Source of the DNA: Enterobacter sp. Ag1 | Lineage (GTDB): Bacteria > Pseudomonadota > Gammaproteobacteria > Enterobacterales > Enterobacteriaceae | NCBI GenBank assembly: GCA_000277545.1 | Contig: AKXM01000030.1 | Location: 19,644 to 83,643 of the forward strand | Length of the DNA: 64,000 bases | Reading direction: 5' to 3' | Shown here: positions 53,848 to 64,000 of the stretch, one piece after another | Position numbering within the stretch: the first letter of the stretch is position 1 | How the letters are laid out: every line of letters starts with the position of its first letter | Made by a program: the position numbers and the translations under genes | Notes under the pieces: generated by a model | What the model saw: only the letters and a program-made list of their open reading frames with translations | Told to the model about the DNA's origin: nothing | Database searches by the model: none

Positions 53848-54258
53848 TTAGCGGCTCAGGCGACGCATACGTTCTGATGGGGTGATGATGTCGGTAATTC
53901 GCACGCCGTATTTGTCGGCGACGACAACCACTTCCCCCTGGGCAATCAGGTAACCGTTGATCAGAATATCCAGCGGCTCGCCGGCCAGTCCGTCAAGCGC
54001 GACCACGGAACCCTGCGTCAGGCGCAGCAGCTCTTTGATGGTCATGCGGGTACGGCCCAGTTCGACGGTCAGCTTGACCGGAATGTCCATGATCAGGTCG
54101 ATATCCTGTACGTTGCCGGCAATGTCATTGCCTTCCAGCGCGCGGAATACGTTATCCGCGGTACTTTTCCCGGAACTTTTCTGCTCGTTTAACGCATCAG
54201 CCCACAGATCGTCCACTGAGCCTGCATTGTCATCGGACGGTTGATTAATATCACTCAT
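53848..54258 (-). CDS. fliN: Flagellar motor switch protein FliN
   Basis: 136 aa. The C-terminal SpoA domain has MDIPVKLTVELGRTRMTIKE, GSVVALDGLAGEPLDILING and ITDIITPSERMRRL. Part of the C-ring switch complex. Overlaps fliM by four bases. Confidence 0.96.
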   Translation of the reverse strand: MSDINQPSDDNAGSVDDLWADALNEQKSSGKSTADNVFRALEGNDIAGNVQDIDLIMDIPVKLTVELGRTRMTIKELLRLTQGSVVALDGLAGEPLDILINGYLIAQGEVVVVADKYGVRITDIITPSERMRRLSR

Positions 54259-55259
54259 TTGGGCTGTTCCTCATTCAGCGAATTCAATATCGGGTTGATC
54301 AAATGTTCGACGCGCAGGGCATACTGGCCGTTAATGGTGCCGTACTGGCTGGTCAGGACCGGTACGCCATCCACGTGCGCGATAATACGATCTGGCTTTA
54401 CGATGGGCAGCACATCGCCAGGTTTCAGTTTTAGGATTTGGGATAACCGCAGCGGGATATCGGCGAAGTTCGCCACCAATTCCAGCTCGGAATGCTGCAC
54501 CTGGCGCACCAGGGTGTCGCGCCAGCTTTGATCTTCCTGACGGGAGTTCTCCAGCGGAGGGTTCACCAGCAGCCTGCGCAGCGGTTCAATCATGCTGAAC
54601 GGCAGGCAGATGTTGAATTCCCCGGTCAGGTTGCCAATTTCGACGTGGAACGGGGTGTTAACCACGATGTCGTTAGGCGACGTGGTGATGTTGGTAAATT
54701 TAACCTGCATCTCCGAACGAACGTATTCCACGTCCAGCGGGTAAATCGCCTTCCACGCGTCGCTGTAGGATTCCAGCGCCAGCTTCAGCATACGGTTGAT
54801 CACGCGCTGTTCGGTGTGGGTAAACTCCCGGCCTTCCACTTTCGTTGGGAAGCGGCCATCCCCGCCAAACAGGTTGTCTACCGCAATAAACACCAGGCTG
54901 GGTGAAAAGACGAACAGCCCGGTGCCGCGCAGCGGTTTCAGGTGAATCAGGTTCAGGTTAGTTGGTACCGGCAGGTTGCGGGCAAACTCATGATACGGCT
55001 GGATACGGATGGCCCCGACGGTGATGTCCGGGCTACGACGCAGCAGGTTAAACAGCCCCATACGGAACTGACGAGAAAAACGCTCGTTAATAATTTCCAG
55101 CGCCTGCAGGCGCTCACGCACCACGCGACGCTGGGTATTCGGGTCATAGGGACGAATATCGGATTCGCCCGGCGCCCCGGCCTTCGGCTCGTCGTTATTC
55201 TCACTGTCGCCGTTTAACAGCGCATCGATTTCGGCCTGAGAAAGAATACTGTCGCCCAT
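54255..55259 (-). CDS. fliM: Flagellar motor switch protein FliM
   Basis: 334 aa (E. coli 334). The CheY-binding N-terminal peptide DSILSQAEIDALLN is intact, followed by the middle domain (LQALEIINERFSRQFRMGLF) and a SpoA domain at the C-terminus. Controls motor direction. Four bp after fliL. Confidence 0.97.
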   Translation of the reverse strand: MGDSILSQAEIDALLNGDSENNDEPKAGAPGESDIRPYDPNTQRRVVRERLQALEIINERFSRQFRMGLFNLLRRSPDITVGAIRIQPYHEFARNLPVPTNLNLIHLKPLRGTGLFVFSPSLVFIAVDNLFGGDGRFPTKVEGREFTHTEQRVINRMLKLALESYSDAWKAIYPLDVEYVRSEMQVKFTNITTSPNDIVVNTPFHVEIGNLTGEFNICLPFSMIEPLRRLLVNPPLENSRQEDQSWRDTLVRQVQHSELELVANFADIPLRLSQILKLKPGDVLPIVKPDRIIAHVDGVPVLTSQYGTINGQYALRVEHLINPILNSLNEEQPK

Positions 55260-55263
55260 GGAC

Positions 55264-55731
55264 TTACCGCAAAATAAAGGCGGTATACAGCACGTCGCTG
55301 ACTACCTGTTGAGGTTGCCCGGCGACCAGAGGCGGCGCCAGAGTAGTTTTAATCGCTTCCACCAGCTTCTGCTTACCGGCATCGGTAGCAAGCTGATTGG
55401 CGTCCTGGCGAGAGAACAGCAGCAACAGACGGCTGCGGACTTCCGGCAGGAATTCGCTCAGGCGCTGGCGGGTCGCTTCATCTTTCAAACGCAGCGTGAC
55501 GCCGATGTACAACACGCGATCCGCATCACCCAGATTGACGGTAAACGTATCCAGAGCGAAGAACACTGGCGCAGGCGGCGGCTCAGGCGTTTTAGCCTGG
55601 GCTGTGGCTGGCGTTTGCTGCATGCGCCAGTAGCTGTAGCCTGCGGTGGCGCACGCGGCGAGTGTGATAAGAACCAGTATCGGCACCCAGATGGCGCGTT
55701 TACGGCCTTTCGTGATAGCGGTATCAGTCAT
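55264..55731 (-). CDS. fliL: Flagellar basal body-associated protein FliL
   Basis: 155 aa from the ATG starting [12 protein letters not shown], matching E. coli FliL; the open frame extends 13 codons upstream without similarity. One membrane anchor ([20 protein letters not shown]) and a periplasmic domain with [20 protein letters not shown]. First gene of the fliL-R group. Confidence 0.95.
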   Translation of the reverse strand: MTDTAITKGRKRAIWVPILVLITLAACATAGYSYWRMQQTPATAQAKTPEPPPAPVFFALDTFTVNLGDADRVLYIGVTLRLKDEATRQRLSEFLPEVRSRLLLLFSRQDANQLATDAGKQKLVEAIKTTLAPPLVAGQPQQVVSDVLYTAFILR

Positions 55732-55852
55732 TGAACGCTTTATTCCTGTATCGGTACTGCTGAATAGCAATTATCCCGTGTCTCCGGGCGGTCAAAGCCC
55801 GGAAAACACACGTTTATTGTCGCTAGCTCTGGCGTTTACCCTTTAACGGGGC

Positions 55853-57094
55853 TCAGGCGAAGATATCCACCGCGCCGTTGCTGCTGGCCAGACGCTGCAG
55901 GCTATCGGCCACCGGGAGCGGTTCGACGTCATTGCCATTAAGGGAAAAACGTTCCCCGCTGCGGGTGCTTTGCTGCTGTTGCTGCTGGCCGGACTGCTGC
56001 TGAGCGAAGCTTTCGCTGCTGATGTTGCTCTGGCCAAGCTGGATACCGCTTTCCGCCAGCGCAGTACGCAGTGACGGCAGCGCGGCTTCAAGCGCGGCGC
56101 GCACGTGACTGTGCGGCGACATCATCTGCAGCTGCGCCTGGTTATCTTCTAGTTTTAGACTAATTTGCACCTGACCGAGATCTTCCGGGTGCAATCTCAG
56201 CTCGGCGCTGTGCTGGCCCTGGCGGGTAAACAGCGTAACGTGCTGAGAAATCTGCTGTTGCCACTCATGGCTTCCTAACTGGGCGCTGATCATCGGTGCC
56301 GTAGGGGTAGCGATGTGCGTTGTGGTTGGGGTAGCGACGGTGGCGCTGCTGATGGCCGGGGTTAACTGCGCCGTAACTGGGGCGGTGTTATTTGCCTGCG
56401 GAGCAGCGTTATCTCGGCTGTCAGGCGTGTTACTGGCAACCAGTTGGGCTTTGTCATCCCCCTGCGGCTGAGCAGCTGCCGGGGTATTGGCTGCAACAGA
56501 TTTACTGTCTGCAAGCGTTGCGCCCGCCGGAGCGGTTTTCTTCCCGCTGCCGCCAGCAGGCAGCAGGCTGTCCGCGGTATTTTTGCCTGCGGTATTCCCT
56601 GCCGCAGAGGTCAGGGCGGACAGCGATGCCGTGTCGGTAGCTGTTTTAGCTAGCGCCGCGGGCTGTGCAGCGGTCACGGGCTGAGGCAGCATCGCAAACA
56701 GCGCGCTGAGCGTTTGCAGCTCCGCGTCGCTCAGGGGCTTATCGGTTTTGGCGTCTTTCAGCTCCGCCTCTGGCTTATCACCCGTTTCTGTTTTGCCGAG
56801 GGAAGTGAGCAGGGTGGAAAGCGCTTCAGGTTGCTCCGGTGAGTTCAGCAGTTCAGCGAGAGCTGCCTGGCCGTCCTGGGTCTCACCTTTAGCGGCATTG
56901 GCCGCGGCAACTTTGCTTAACGCCGCGCCCAGAGGCAGCGATTTGCCGTCCTCTAAAGCGACGTTTGCCGGCAAAGCTTTGCCCAGCAGAGTCAGGAAGT
57001 CTTCACCGAAGCCTTTGCCGTCCGCGACTTTTGCATCCCCGGCGGCAGCGGTATCGGCCCCGGTGTTTAACAGAATTTTTGGCAATGTGATCAT
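55853..57094 (-). CDS. fliK: Flagellar hook-length control protein FliK
   Basis: 413 aa, Ala/Thr/Pro/Gln-rich low-complexity middle, as FliK usually has, and a conserved C-terminal domain with [21 protein letters not shown] and [16 protein letters not shown]. It acts as molecular ruler and substrate-specificity switch. Start overlaps fliJ by four bases. A small hairpin (55786-55804) follows it; the 121-bp gap to fliL may hold the fliL promoter. Confidence 0.94.
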   Translation of the reverse strand: MITLPKILLNTGADTAAAGDAKVADGKGFGEDFLTLLGKALPANVALEDGKSLPLGAALSKVAAANAAKGETQDGQAALAELLNSPEQPEALSTLLTSLGKTETGDKPEAELKDAKTDKPLSDAELQTLSALFAMLPQPVTAAQPAALAKTATDTASLSALTSAAGNTAGKNTADSLLPAGGSGKKTAPAGATLADSKSVAANTPAAAQPQGDDKAQLVASNTPDSRDNAAPQANNTAPVTAQLTPAISSATVATPTTTHIATPTAPMISAQLGSHEWQQQISQHVTLFTRQGQHSAELRLHPEDLGQVQISLKLEDNQAQLQMMSPHSHVRAALEAALPSLRTALAESGIQLGQSNISSESFAQQQSGQQQQQQSTRSGERFSLNGNDVEPLPVADSLQRLASSNGAVDIFA

Positions 57095-57534
57095 TCACCT
57101 TTCCTCAATGTGGCCCGCTGGGCGTATTCGTCCATCTGCTTCTGATCGAGTCTGTTCTCTGCGAGCAACAGCTCCGCTGCCTTTCTGTCCTGCAGGGTTT
57201 GCCATGCCTGCAGGCGCTTTTGTTTTTCCTGCCACGCGCCCAATGCCTGATCAACTTTATTGGACCACTGCATCAGCTGCTGGCGGTGCTGTTCGATGGC
57301 TTTTTCCAGCGTGCGTATAAACTGCTGGTAGTTCTGCCAGCGGGTGCTGGCAATCCCCTGGCTCATGTTGTCATTCAGGCTGTTGCTGTACTCAAACTGA
57401 TAGTTAATCAGCATGTTGAGTTGCTCTTCCGCCTGCTGGCAACCCCGGCGCATCTCCCCTAAACGAATCGCCGCTTTTTCCACTTCCTGGGCGGCGAGTT
57501 CACGCAAAGTATCCAGTGCGCTGTTTTGGTTCAT
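57091..57534 (-). CDS. fliJ: Flagellar export chaperone/stalk protein FliJ
   Basis: 147 aa (E. coli 147) from the ATG at 57534, which has GAGG five bases upstream; a GTG two codons earlier is less likely. Almost wholly helical coiled coil, with [20 protein letters not shown] and [15 protein letters not shown]. The stalk of the FliI ATPase ring. Confidence 0.95.
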   Translation of the reverse strand: MNQNSALDTLRELAAQEVEKAAIRLGEMRRGCQQAEEQLNMLINYQFEYSNSLNDNMSQGIASTRWQNYQQFIRTLEKAIEQHRQQLMQWSNKVDQALGAWQEKQKRLQAWQTLQDRKAAELLLAENRLDQKQMDEYAQRATLRKGE

Positions 57535-57546
57535 GGTCACCTCTCA

Positions 57547-58905
57547 TCAAACCGTGGGGAAAAGCGTCTCCAGTGCGAGGCTGGCTTCTTCCCAGTTTGC
57601 GCGTTCAAAAATGCCTTGTTGCAGGAAGGCTTCAAGATGCGGCCACAGTTCAATGGCCTTATCGAGCATAGGATCGCTGCCTTTGGCGTAAGCCCCCACG
57701 CTCACCAAATCACGGTTGCGCTGGAAGCTGGATAACAACTGTTTGAAACGACGTACCCGGGCGTAATGCTGCTCGGTAATCAACGATGTCATGGCTCGGC
57801 TGATAGAAGCTTCGATGTCGATGGCCGGGTAGTGGCCAGCTTCTGCCAGGCGGCGCGACAGCACAATGTGGCCGTCAAGAATGGCTCGCGCGGAGTCGGC
57901 GATCGGGTCCTGCTGATCGTCGCCTTCGGTGAGTACGGTATAAAACGCGGTAATAGAGCCGCCGCCGTGTATGCCGTTCCCCGCACGTTCAACCAGCGCC
58001 GGGAGCTTGGCAAAGACCGAAGGCGGATAGCCTTTGGTCGCCGGAGGTTCGCCAATGGCGAGGGCGATTTCACGCTGGGCCATGGCGTAACGCGTCAGTG
58101 AATCCATGATCAGCAGGACGTGCTGGCCGCGATCGCGGAAGTCTTCGGCGATTCTTGTCGCATAGGCGGCACCCTGCATACGCAGCAGCGGAGAAACGTC
58201 CGCCGGGGCGGCAATCACAACGGAACGCGCCCGGCCTTCGGCACCGAGAATGTTCTCGATAAAGTCTTTTACTTCGCGACCACGCTCGCCAATCAGGCCC
58301 ACGACGATCACGTCAGCCTGGGTATAACGCGCCATCATGCCGAGCAGGACGCTTTTCCCCACGCCTGAACCGGCAAACAGGCCCATACGCTGCCCGCGAC
58401 CTACCGTCAGCAGGGCATTAATCGGGCGAACGCCAACGTCAAGAACATGTTCAATCGCGGTACGCTGGAGCGGGTTAAACGGGGCTGCACCCAGCGCGCC
58501 CATCAGGTCGGAATCCGGCGAAGGCAGCCCGTCGAGCGGGCGGCCGCTGCCGTCGAGCACGCGGCCAAGCAGGGCGGGGCCGAGCGGCAGTTTTTTACCG
58601 CTGTGCAGGCCTTCCGCCGTCGCCGAACGGGCATAAACCCGGGCGCCAGGCAAAATGCCTTCCACTTCTTCCAGCGGCATCAGAAACAGTTTGTGACCGT
58701 TGAAGCCCACGACTTCACATTCGACTTCGCGATCGTGCTGTTCAATGATGCAGGTCGCGCCCAGCGCCAGCTGCAGGCCAGTAGCCTCCAGGACCAGGCC
58801 GGTGGCGCGGGTCAGGCGGCCGTAGCGGCGAACGGACGGCAGTTCGACCATCCGCGCTTCAAAATTGTCGAGCGTGTTCAGCCAGCGGGTCAGGCGTGCG
58901 GTCAT
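57547..58905 (-). CDS. fliI: Flagellum-specific ATP synthase FliI
   Basis: 452 aa from the ATG giving MTARLTRWL, which overlaps the fliH stop (ATGA). Walker [12 protein letters not shown], Walker [13 protein letters not shown], and the F1-type [15 protein letters not shown] segment are present. ATPase of flagellar type III export. Confidence 0.97.
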   Translation of the reverse strand: MTARLTRWLNTLDNFEARMVELPSVRRYGRLTRATGLVLEATGLQLALGATCIIEQHDREVECEVVGFNGHKLFLMPLEEVEGILPGARVYARSATAEGLHSGKKLPLGPALLGRVLDGSGRPLDGLPSPDSDLMGALGAAPFNPLQRTAIEHVLDVGVRPINALLTVGRGQRMGLFAGSGVGKSVLLGMMARYTQADVIVVGLIGERGREVKDFIENILGAEGRARSVVIAAPADVSPLLRMQGAAYATRIAEDFRDRGQHVLLIMDSLTRYAMAQREIALAIGEPPATKGYPPSVFAKLPALVERAGNGIHGGGSITAFYTVLTEGDDQQDPIADSARAILDGHIVLSRRLAEAGHYPAIDIEASISRAMTSLITEQHYARVRRFKQLLSSFQRNRDLVSVGAYAKGSDPMLDKAIELWPHLEAFLQQGIFERANWEEASLALETLFPTV

Positions 58906-59600
58906 CAGAGCACTCCTGGCGCGGCCAGACGGCACAGCTCTTGCCAGCGAGTGGCCACGCTGGCGTCAAGGTCGCCTTCATCGGCGGAGACTTTGCAGCC
59001 GCCCTGGTGCAGGCTTGGGTCGCCGCGCAAACGCCAGCCGTGCAGGCTTAGCGTGGCACCCAGCATCTCTTCCACCCGCTGTAAGTCATCCGGGTGTACG
59101 CGCAGCTGCGGCTTACCGCTGAACAGCGGTTCCTGCATCAGCAGGCCCTGAATCTGTTTGATCAGCGCGTTGTTATCTACGGCCGGCGTCTGGCCAATGA
59201 CCTGCCGCGCGGCTTCCAGCGCCATTTGCATCAGGCGGGAAGCAATCACGCTGTCCAGCGCATCCAGCGTGTACTGGAATTCGCTCACCAGCTGCTGCAT
59301 CCGGGCGTGCACCGGTGCCTGCTGCTGACGGGCTTCATTGATGCCTTGCTCAAGGCCTTGCTGGAAGCCCGCTTTACGGCCTTCTTCCACGCCCTGATCG
59401 TGCCCGGCGGCAAAGCCCGCGCTGTGGCCCTGTTCTCGGGCCTGGGCCTGCATCATCGCCAGCGTTTGCTGGAGGTCCGGCTCACTTTCCGGCTCTTCCT
59501 GCTCGGCCGTCGCTTCCGGCATCACAATCTCTTCGAACACCGGCGTAGGGAAGGCGAGGTTTTCAGGCGTCCAGAGTTTCCATGGCAGCGTATTAGACAT
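58905..59600 (-). CDS. fliH: Flagellar assembly protein FliH
   Basis: 231 aa, a negative regulator and anchor of FliI. N-terminal [14 protein letters not shown], a long GxxxG-rich helix ([20 protein letters not shown], then GFQQGLEQG), then the globular C-domain with [15 protein letters not shown]. Overlaps fliG by eight bases. Confidence 0.95.
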   Translation of the reverse strand: MSNTLPWKLWTPENLAFPTPVFEEIVMPEATAEQEEPESEPDLQQTLAMMQAQAREQGHSAGFAAGHDQGVEEGRKAGFQQGLEQGINEARQQQAPVHARMQQLVSEFQYTLDALDSVIASRLMQMALEAARQVIGQTPAVDNNALIKQIQGLLMQEPLFSGKPQLRVHPDDLQRVEEMLGATLSLHGWRLRGDPSLHQGGCKVSADEGDLDASVATRWQELCRLAAPGVL

Positions 59601-60585
59601 AGGTATCCTCGCTGGTGCCGATCACCATCTCGCCGGTTTCCGCCAGGCGACGCACGATAAGCAGGATAGCTTTCTGTTCGTTTTCCACCTGCGACAGACG
59701 TACCGGGCCACGGTTGGCAAGGTCGTCGCGCAGGATGTCGGCAGCACGCTGGGACATGTTGCGCAGGAACTTCTCGCGCAGCGCCTGTTCTGCACCTTTG
59801 AGGGCGATAAGCAGAGATTCGGACTCCACTTCCTGCAGAAGACGCTGAATGCTGCGGTCGTCCACGGCCACAAGGTTTTCGAACAGGAACATCTCGTCGA
59901 TGATTTTCTGCGCCAGTTCGCCGTCGAAGTCGCGCACGGCGGTAATAACGGCTTCTTCCTGCTGGGTTTTCATCAGGTTGATAATTTCCGCTGCCGTTCT
60001 CACGCCGCCCATTTTGCTGCGCTTGAGGTTCTGGCCGTCGAGCAGGTTGTTCAGCACTTCGGTCAGTTCTGCCAGCGCGGCCGGCTGAACGCCGCCAAAG
60101 GTGGCGATACGCAGCATCACGTCGTTGCGCAGGCGTTCGTCGAACAGCGCCAGAATGTCCGCCGCCTGGCCACGCTTGAGGTGAACCAGGATGGTGGCGA
60201 TGATCTGCGGGTGTTCGTCGCGAATAAGATCGGCGGCGCTCTGCGGCTCCATAAAGTTGAGCGTTTCGATGCCGCTGGTGGTATCGCGGGTTTCGAGAAT
60301 ATCTTCCAGCAGGCTGGAGGCACGCTCTTCGCCCAGCGCTTTGATCAATACGGTACGCAGATAGTCGTTGGCATTGATGCTCAGTGCGGCGAACTGTTCG
60401 GCTTCTTGTTCAAACTCGGCCAACACTTCGGTCAGCAGTTTGTTTGAAATTTGATGGGTGTTAGCCATCGCCGCACTTAAATGCTGTACTTCACGCGGGC
60501 TGAGGTGCTTGAACACCTCAGCGGCGCGGTCTTCGCCAATGGTCATCAGCAGGATGGCGCTCTTTTCTGTTCCGGTAATACTCAT
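59593..60585 (-). CDS. fliG: Flagellar motor switch protein FliG
   Basis: 330 aa (E. coli 331). N-domain [20 protein letters not shown], middle [19 protein letters not shown], and the torque-generating C-domain with its charged helix ([20 protein letters not shown]). Overlaps fliF by four bases. Confidence 0.97.
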   Translation of the reverse strand: MSITGTEKSAILLMTIGEDRAAEVFKHLSPREVQHLSAAMANTHQISNKLLTEVLAEFEQEAEQFAALSINANDYLRTVLIKALGEERASSLLEDILETRDTTSGIETLNFMEPQSAADLIRDEHPQIIATILVHLKRGQAADILALFDERLRNDVMLRIATFGGVQPAALAELTEVLNNLLDGQNLKRSKMGGVRTAAEIINLMKTQQEEAVITAVRDFDGELAQKIIDEMFLFENLVAVDDRSIQRLLQEVESESLLIALKGAEQALREKFLRNMSQRAADILRDDLANRGPVRLSQVENEQKAILLIVRRLAETGEMVIGTSEDTYV

Positions 60586-62273
60586 ATTTCAGTACTCATC
60601 CATTGGCGGATCACCAGCGCAACTACGCGAGGATCGTTGTCGGACATATCACGAATACGCTGACTCATGACTTCGGCGCTCAGGCGCTGGTTAGCCTTAC
60701 GCTGCTGTTGCTGTTCATCACGGCTAAGCGACACGGCGACGGCTTGTTCTTCGGCTTTAAGGCTCTCTTTCGCTTCGCTGGCGGCTTTCAGAATTTCCGC
60801 GCGACGGGTGAGCTGTGGACGAATCGCTTTACGCCACAGTACCCAGCCTACAATCAGCACAATCAGCCAGCGACCCGCTGAGAGCAGCATGTCGAAGAAG
60901 GCCGGAGACTTCCAGAATGGCAGGCTGCTGCCGCTGTCGTCTTCGGTGGCGGTGAACTGAGAGTTGACCACGTTCAGGGTGTCGCCGCGGGATTCGGAAT
61001 AGCCCATCGCTTCACGGGTCAGGTTCTCGATCTGCTTCATCTGGTCGGCGGTGAGCGGTAAAGGTTTCCCGTCGGCAAGCTGGCGGTAGTTCACTACCAC
61101 GGCCACGGAAAGACGCTGAATATCCCCTACGTTCAGCTTGGTGTGACGGATGGTGCGGTCCACTTCATAGTTGGTGGTTTCGTCACGCGAAGTGTTGCTG
61201 CTGCCGTTCTGACCGGTGGTGCTGGTCTGGTTCTGCTGGCCGTTGTTGGCCTGCTGGTTAGCCTGGTTGTTCTGCGGCGGCGTCGAAATCGGTGCCGTGT
61301 TCGCTGGCGCCGGCTGGTTGGAAAGCGCGCCCGGCACGCCGCCCGGGAACTGACCGTTAACCTGAGAGGTCTGGTTCAACTGGCGAGAGCGGACCGCGGT
61401 CTGGGCCGGATCGCTATTAGGGTGATACTGCTCTTCGGTTTGTTCTTTGTTGGCAAAATCGATCTGCGCGGTGACCTGAGCATGCACGTTGCCGTTGCCG
61501 ACAATCGGGCCAAGGATAGATTCAATGCGGCGCTGGTAGCGGCTCTCTACATCAGTCGCGTACTTGAGCTGGGCGTCGTTAAGGTCACGGCCTGCGTTGT
61601 TGGACTGCGTCAACAAATGGCCACCCTGATCGACCAGCGTGACGTTGCCCGGAGGTAAACCAGCCACGGCGCTGGAAACCATATGCACTACGGCATTAAT
61701 TTGCCCTTCATCCAGCGCGCGGCCAGGTTCGAGGCTAAGGGTAACGGAAGCAGAAGGAGACTTTTGTTCACGAACAAACAGGGATGGTTTTGGCATGGCG
61801 AGATGCACGCGGGCATTCTTCACCGGGCCAAGCGTTTCAATGGTGCGGGCCAGTTCGCCTTCCAGCGCCCGCTGGTAGTTCACCTGCTCGCTAAACTGAC
61901 TGATACCAAACTTTTCCTGATCCAGAAGCTCGAAGCCGACGGCACCGCCCTTAGGCAGGCCCTGCTGAGCCAGGCGCAGACGCAGATCGTAGACGTTGTC
62001 TGCCGGGACCATGATGGCGCTACCGTTGTCTGAGAAGCGGTAGGGAATATTCATTTGTTGAAGCTGGGTAACAATCGCGCCCCCGTCCTGATCGGCGAGG
62101 TTGCTGTACAGCACGCGGTAATCGGGAGATTTTGCCCAAAGCACCAGGGCCACCAGCACGGCAACGGCGGCGGCACCGCCCACTATCAGCGGGATTCTGG
62201 GATTAGCACGAAGGCGATTCAACCACTCAAGAGTCTTGTTTTGCGGCGTTTGCGCCTGAGCAGCAGTGGTCAT
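60582..62273 (-). CDS. fliF: Flagellar MS-ring protein FliF
   Basis: 563 aa (E. coli 552). Two membrane helices ([20 protein letters not shown] and [19 protein letters not shown]) flank the periplasmic ring-building region ([17 protein letters not shown]). The Gln/Asn/Thr-rich stretch near residues 305-360 is variable in the family. The C-terminal RQWMSTEI tail binds FliG. Divergent from fliE, first gene of fliFGHIJK. Confidence 0.97.
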   Translation of the reverse strand: MTTAAQAQTPQNKTLEWLNRLRANPRIPLIVGGAAAVAVLVALVLWAKSPDYRVLYSNLADQDGGAIVTQLQQMNIPYRFSDNGSAIMVPADNVYDLRLRLAQQGLPKGGAVGFELLDQEKFGISQFSEQVNYQRALEGELARTIETLGPVKNARVHLAMPKPSLFVREQKSPSASVTLSLEPGRALDEGQINAVVHMVSSAVAGLPPGNVTLVDQGGHLLTQSNNAGRDLNDAQLKYATDVESRYQRRIESILGPIVGNGNVHAQVTAQIDFANKEQTEEQYHPNSDPAQTAVRSRQLNQTSQVNGQFPGGVPGALSNQPAPANTAPISTPPQNNQANQQANNGQQNQTSTTGQNGSSNTSRDETTNYEVDRTIRHTKLNVGDIQRLSVAVVVNYRQLADGKPLPLTADQMKQIENLTREAMGYSESRGDTLNVVNSQFTATEDDSGSSLPFWKSPAFFDMLLSAGRWLIVLIVGWVLWRKAIRPQLTRRAEILKAASEAKESLKAEEQAVAVSLSRDEQQQQRKANQRLSAEVMSQRIRDMSDNDPRVVALVIRQWMSTEI

Positions 62274-62370
62274 TCCACACCTCGCGGCTTAGCGTTGACA
62301 GAATTTTTAGAGTAATGAGTGAACAAGACTGACTCCCGGGTCGACAAACACGACAAAAGTTCCATATGGA

Positions 62371-62421
62371 TGGCAGTGTCATTATTTTCGTTTCAGGAAT
62401 TTTCGATGGCTGAATTAGCTC
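62371..62421. promoter_or_regulatory. FlhDC-like half-sites between fliF and fliE
   Basis: ATGGCAG at 62370 and ATGGCTGAATTAGC at 62406 resemble the FlhD4C2 half-site AATGGCAGAAATAGCG. They sit in the 229-bp divergent fliF/fliE promoter region, where class 2 activation is expected. The sites are imperfect and not clearly inverted. Confidence 0.4.
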
Positions 62422-62502
62422 TATTTTTTACGTCTATTTAACGCCTTTATCCTATTGACAAGGTGGTAATCTTCCTCGGCTTAATACACATGGGGCGTAA
62501 AA

Positions 62503-62820
62503 ATGGCTATTCAGGGTATCGAAGGCGTACTGCAACAACTTCAGGCGACCGCGCTGTCGGCGACCAATCCCGCAGCTTCGGCTGCCTCCGCGCCAACGGT
62601 AAGTTTTGCCGGCGAGCTGCAGGCCGCTTTGGGACGGATAAGCGAAACCTCCAACACCGCGCGTGCCCAGGCGGAAAAATTTGCTCTCGGCACGCCAGGC
62701 GTGGCGCTGAACGATGTCATGGTGGATTTGCAGAAATCTTCTGTTTCACTGGCGATGGGTATTCAGGTGCGCAACAAGCTGGTTGCAGCTTACCAGGAAG
62801 TGATGAACATGCAGGTTTAG
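62503..62820 (+). CDS. fliE: Flagellar hook-basal body protein FliE
   Basis: 105 aa (E. coli 104). [18 protein letters not shown] at the start and [34 protein letters not shown] at the end are FliE. It joins the MS ring to the proximal rod. Divergent from fliF, as in E. coli. Confidence 0.97.
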   Translation: MAIQGIEGVLQQLQATALSATNPAASAASAPTVSFAGELQAALGRISETSNTARAQAEKFALGTPGVALNDVMVDLQKSSVSLAMGIQVRNKLVAAYQEVMNMQV

Positions 62821-62832
62821 TTGATTAAGCTA

Positions 62833-62860
62833 TTTGATTTTAATGAATAATTTAATCAAA
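62833..62860. other. AT-rich inverted repeat after fliE
   Basis: TTTGATT and AATCAAA arms separated by 14 bp, between fliE and the recombinase remnant. It could be part of the attachment site or a weak terminator for fliE; no direct-repeat partner is visible in the window. Confidence 0.35.
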
Positions 62861-63887
62861 CCACTTTTGCGTGGGGCATGGATGGGGCAAATGACGATAG
62901 TTTCTGGTTCAGAATGGCAGGCTGCTCACGGTCATTATCAGTCATCCACTTCCCGTAAACTTGATAAACCATCTGGGCATTGGCGTGCCCCATTTGAGAT
63001 GCGATGAAGTTCGGGTTTGCCCCGGAAGTAAGTGACCAGCATGCGTATGTGTGCCTGGATTGATATGCCTTACGGTATCTCAGACCAGCCCTGCGCATTG
63101 CAGCTTCCCAGCTTTGGTTTACTGAACCGACTGCATAGTGATAACCAGATCGTCCATTCTTAGCGTGTAAAAATGGGTTAAACACAAACGTGCATTTGTG
63201 GACTTCCTTCTTTTTGTACTCTCTTAAGACCACATCAATCTCATGCTGCTTTCCTAATCTCGTCAGCTCGGCTTGATCGCGCAAAACTTCCAGAGCAGCA
63301 TCAATCAATATGATAACCCTGTCTGTTCCAGCGTCTGTTTTTGGCGGGGTGAATTCCTTGGTCAGAGTATGATTCCTTCTGACTGTCAACGTGCCGGCCT
63401 TCAGGTCGATATCTTCCCATGCAATGCCACACATCTCACCATGCCTCAAGCCGGTATACACCGCCAGTGACCAGAAGTTTTTAACCTGCCGATTTGAGCA
63501 CGCATCAATAAGTCGAACAAATTCCTCACGAGTAAGCGGGTCTGGCTCTACCTTAGAACGGCGAAGCGGAGACATCCCATCCATGGGATTTTCGCTGATG
63601 TAGCCATTGGCTTTAGCGAAGCCCAACATCCCGTAGATAACTCCCATGTAGAAATTTACCGTAGCAACTGAGCGGCCCCGAACTATGGACTTATGACCTC
63701 GCTTTGGGTTCTGCATACCAGTAAGCAGGGACTTCCTCAGGGACATCATTCTCTCCTGATTAATGGATGAAAGGAGGGTAGATTCCCCGATCAGTGGAAG
63801 AGTGTTTCTGGCTGCTGACTTATAGCGACCAATTGTGTTGTTGCAGATGTCTATTTCCTTAAGAGATAGCCATTTTTCACAGAGTTC
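62856..63887 (-). pseudogene. Phage-type tyrosine recombinase (integrase), N-terminus removed by IS
   Basis: Open frame of 344 codons reaching the IS edge; the methionine at 63749 lies inside it. Residues upstream of that methionine (CEKWLSLKEIDICNNTIGRY) match the SAM-like core-binding domain of phage integrases, so the gene once extended further. The catalytic domain is complete in outline: LAVYTGLRHGEMCGIAWEDI (Arg), the YQSRHTYACW HxxR-like box, QMGHANAQMVYQVYGKW (Tyr). Immediately beyond it an IS3-type end begins, so translation from the native start is lost. It marks a prophage or island inserted beside fliE. Distinct from the P4-type remnant at 15.2 kb. Confidence 0.82.
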
Positions 63888-64000
63888 TGACCTGCCCCCA
63901 GGATTAGATACAACCTTCAGTTAGTAATGTCGGTTGGTTTTTCTTCATATTTCCTGTTTCGCCAGTCCGTTGCGAATTCAGCTGGTGTCTGGTAATCCAG
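63888..64000 (-). mobile_element. IS3-family insertion sequence, one end (continues past window)
   Basis: The element begins TGACCTGCCCCCAGGATTAG on the plus strand, ending CA on the other strand, the usual TG...CA form. It carries the 3' end of a DDE transposase gene and lies in the recombinase frame. Confidence 0.82.
63917..64000 (-). CDS. IS3-family transposase OrfB, C-terminal fragment
   Basis: 27 codons plus stop inside the window: LDYQTPAEFATDWRNRKY, then a Glu/Lys/Pro tail ending TDITN. This is the typical C-terminus of the OrfB (rve/DDE) transposase of IS3-family elements of the IS51/ISEhe type. The rest lies beyond the window. Confidence 0.82.
   Translation of the reverse strand: MDYQTPAEFATDWRNRKYEEKPTDITN

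Noticed and set aside
55786..55838. Sigma-28-like promoter for fliL (TAAA...GACAATAA on the minus strand)
   Set aside because: The spacing is about two bases too short for the TAAA-N15-GCCGATAA consensus and the second element matches poorly.
1..64000. CRISPR array or rRNA genes
   Set aside because: No regularly spaced direct repeats and no rRNA-like sequence seen.

Overview
The window is chromosomal DNA of an enterobacterium (Enterobacteriaceae). The evidence is a long block with the gene order and protein sequences of the Escherichia/Salmonella backbone: mtfA, tRNA-Asn, tRNA-Ser(CGA), yedJ-dcm-vsr-yedA-yedI-yodC-dgcQ, the small RNA gene dsrA, yodD, dsrB, rcsA, and fliE with the divergent fliFGHIJK and fliLMNOPQR genes. 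Accessory clusters between these markers (mgtB, lpxO, an unusual-fatty-acid operon, a mannosidase/PTS operon) differ from E. coli K-12. I cannot name the genus from sequence alone.

Layout. 1-3.3 kb: TPP-riboswitch-controlled thiamine-precursor transport and salvage (TenA plus a ThiXYZ-type ABC transporter), minus strand. 3.5-5.1 kb: a luciferase-like monooxygenase and a DUF1349 protein. 5.3-12.6 kb: a MerR/MlrA-type regulator, then a near-perfect palindrome resembling the MlrA box, then eight tightly coupled genes (NTF2-like, SDR, FAD oxidoreductase, DUF1365, cyclopropane-fatty-acid-synthase-like methyltransferase, chalcone-isomerase-like, DUF3833 lipoprotein, DUF523-DUF1722). This looks like a lipid-modification stress operon. 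13-15.7 kb: a low-GC island remnant beside tRNA-Asn, with a decayed P4-type integrase and an apparent pair of a pesticin/lysozyme-like toxin and an LprI-like periplasmic partner.

15.7-20.7 kb: mtfA, tRNA-Ser, an SMR efflux gene, and a membrane-protein cluster (MASE1-PAS protein without an output domain; membrane protein with a permuted papain-like domain; a 197-aa unknown). 21-28.5 kb: a catabolic cluster (M20 deacylase, DUF1028, RidA, flavin monooxygenase, LysR regulator) facing an amino-acid ABC transporter whose permease and ATPase are fused. 28.5-34.4 kb: DUF2493, Na/Pi cotransporter, and mgtB with a long leader. 34.6-41.6 kb: a dispersed palindromic repeat, a leader ending in a strong terminator, then a PTS operon (EIIB, EIIC, GH38 alpha-mannosidase, and an HPr-EI(N)-EIIA fusion lacking the PEP-binding half of enzyme I).

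41.6-51.3 kb is the dcm-to-rcsA backbone, with lpxO between dsrB and rcsA. 51.6-62.8 kb is the flagellar basal-body/export region. 62.8-64 kb is the edge of a prophage or island: a tyrosine-recombinase gene cut by an IS3-family element that runs off the window.

The most interesting items are the MlrA-like regulator/lipid operon with its operator, the muramidase-LprI pair in the tRNA-Asn island, the EI-truncated PTS fusion, the MASE1/papain-like cluster, and the mgtB leader.
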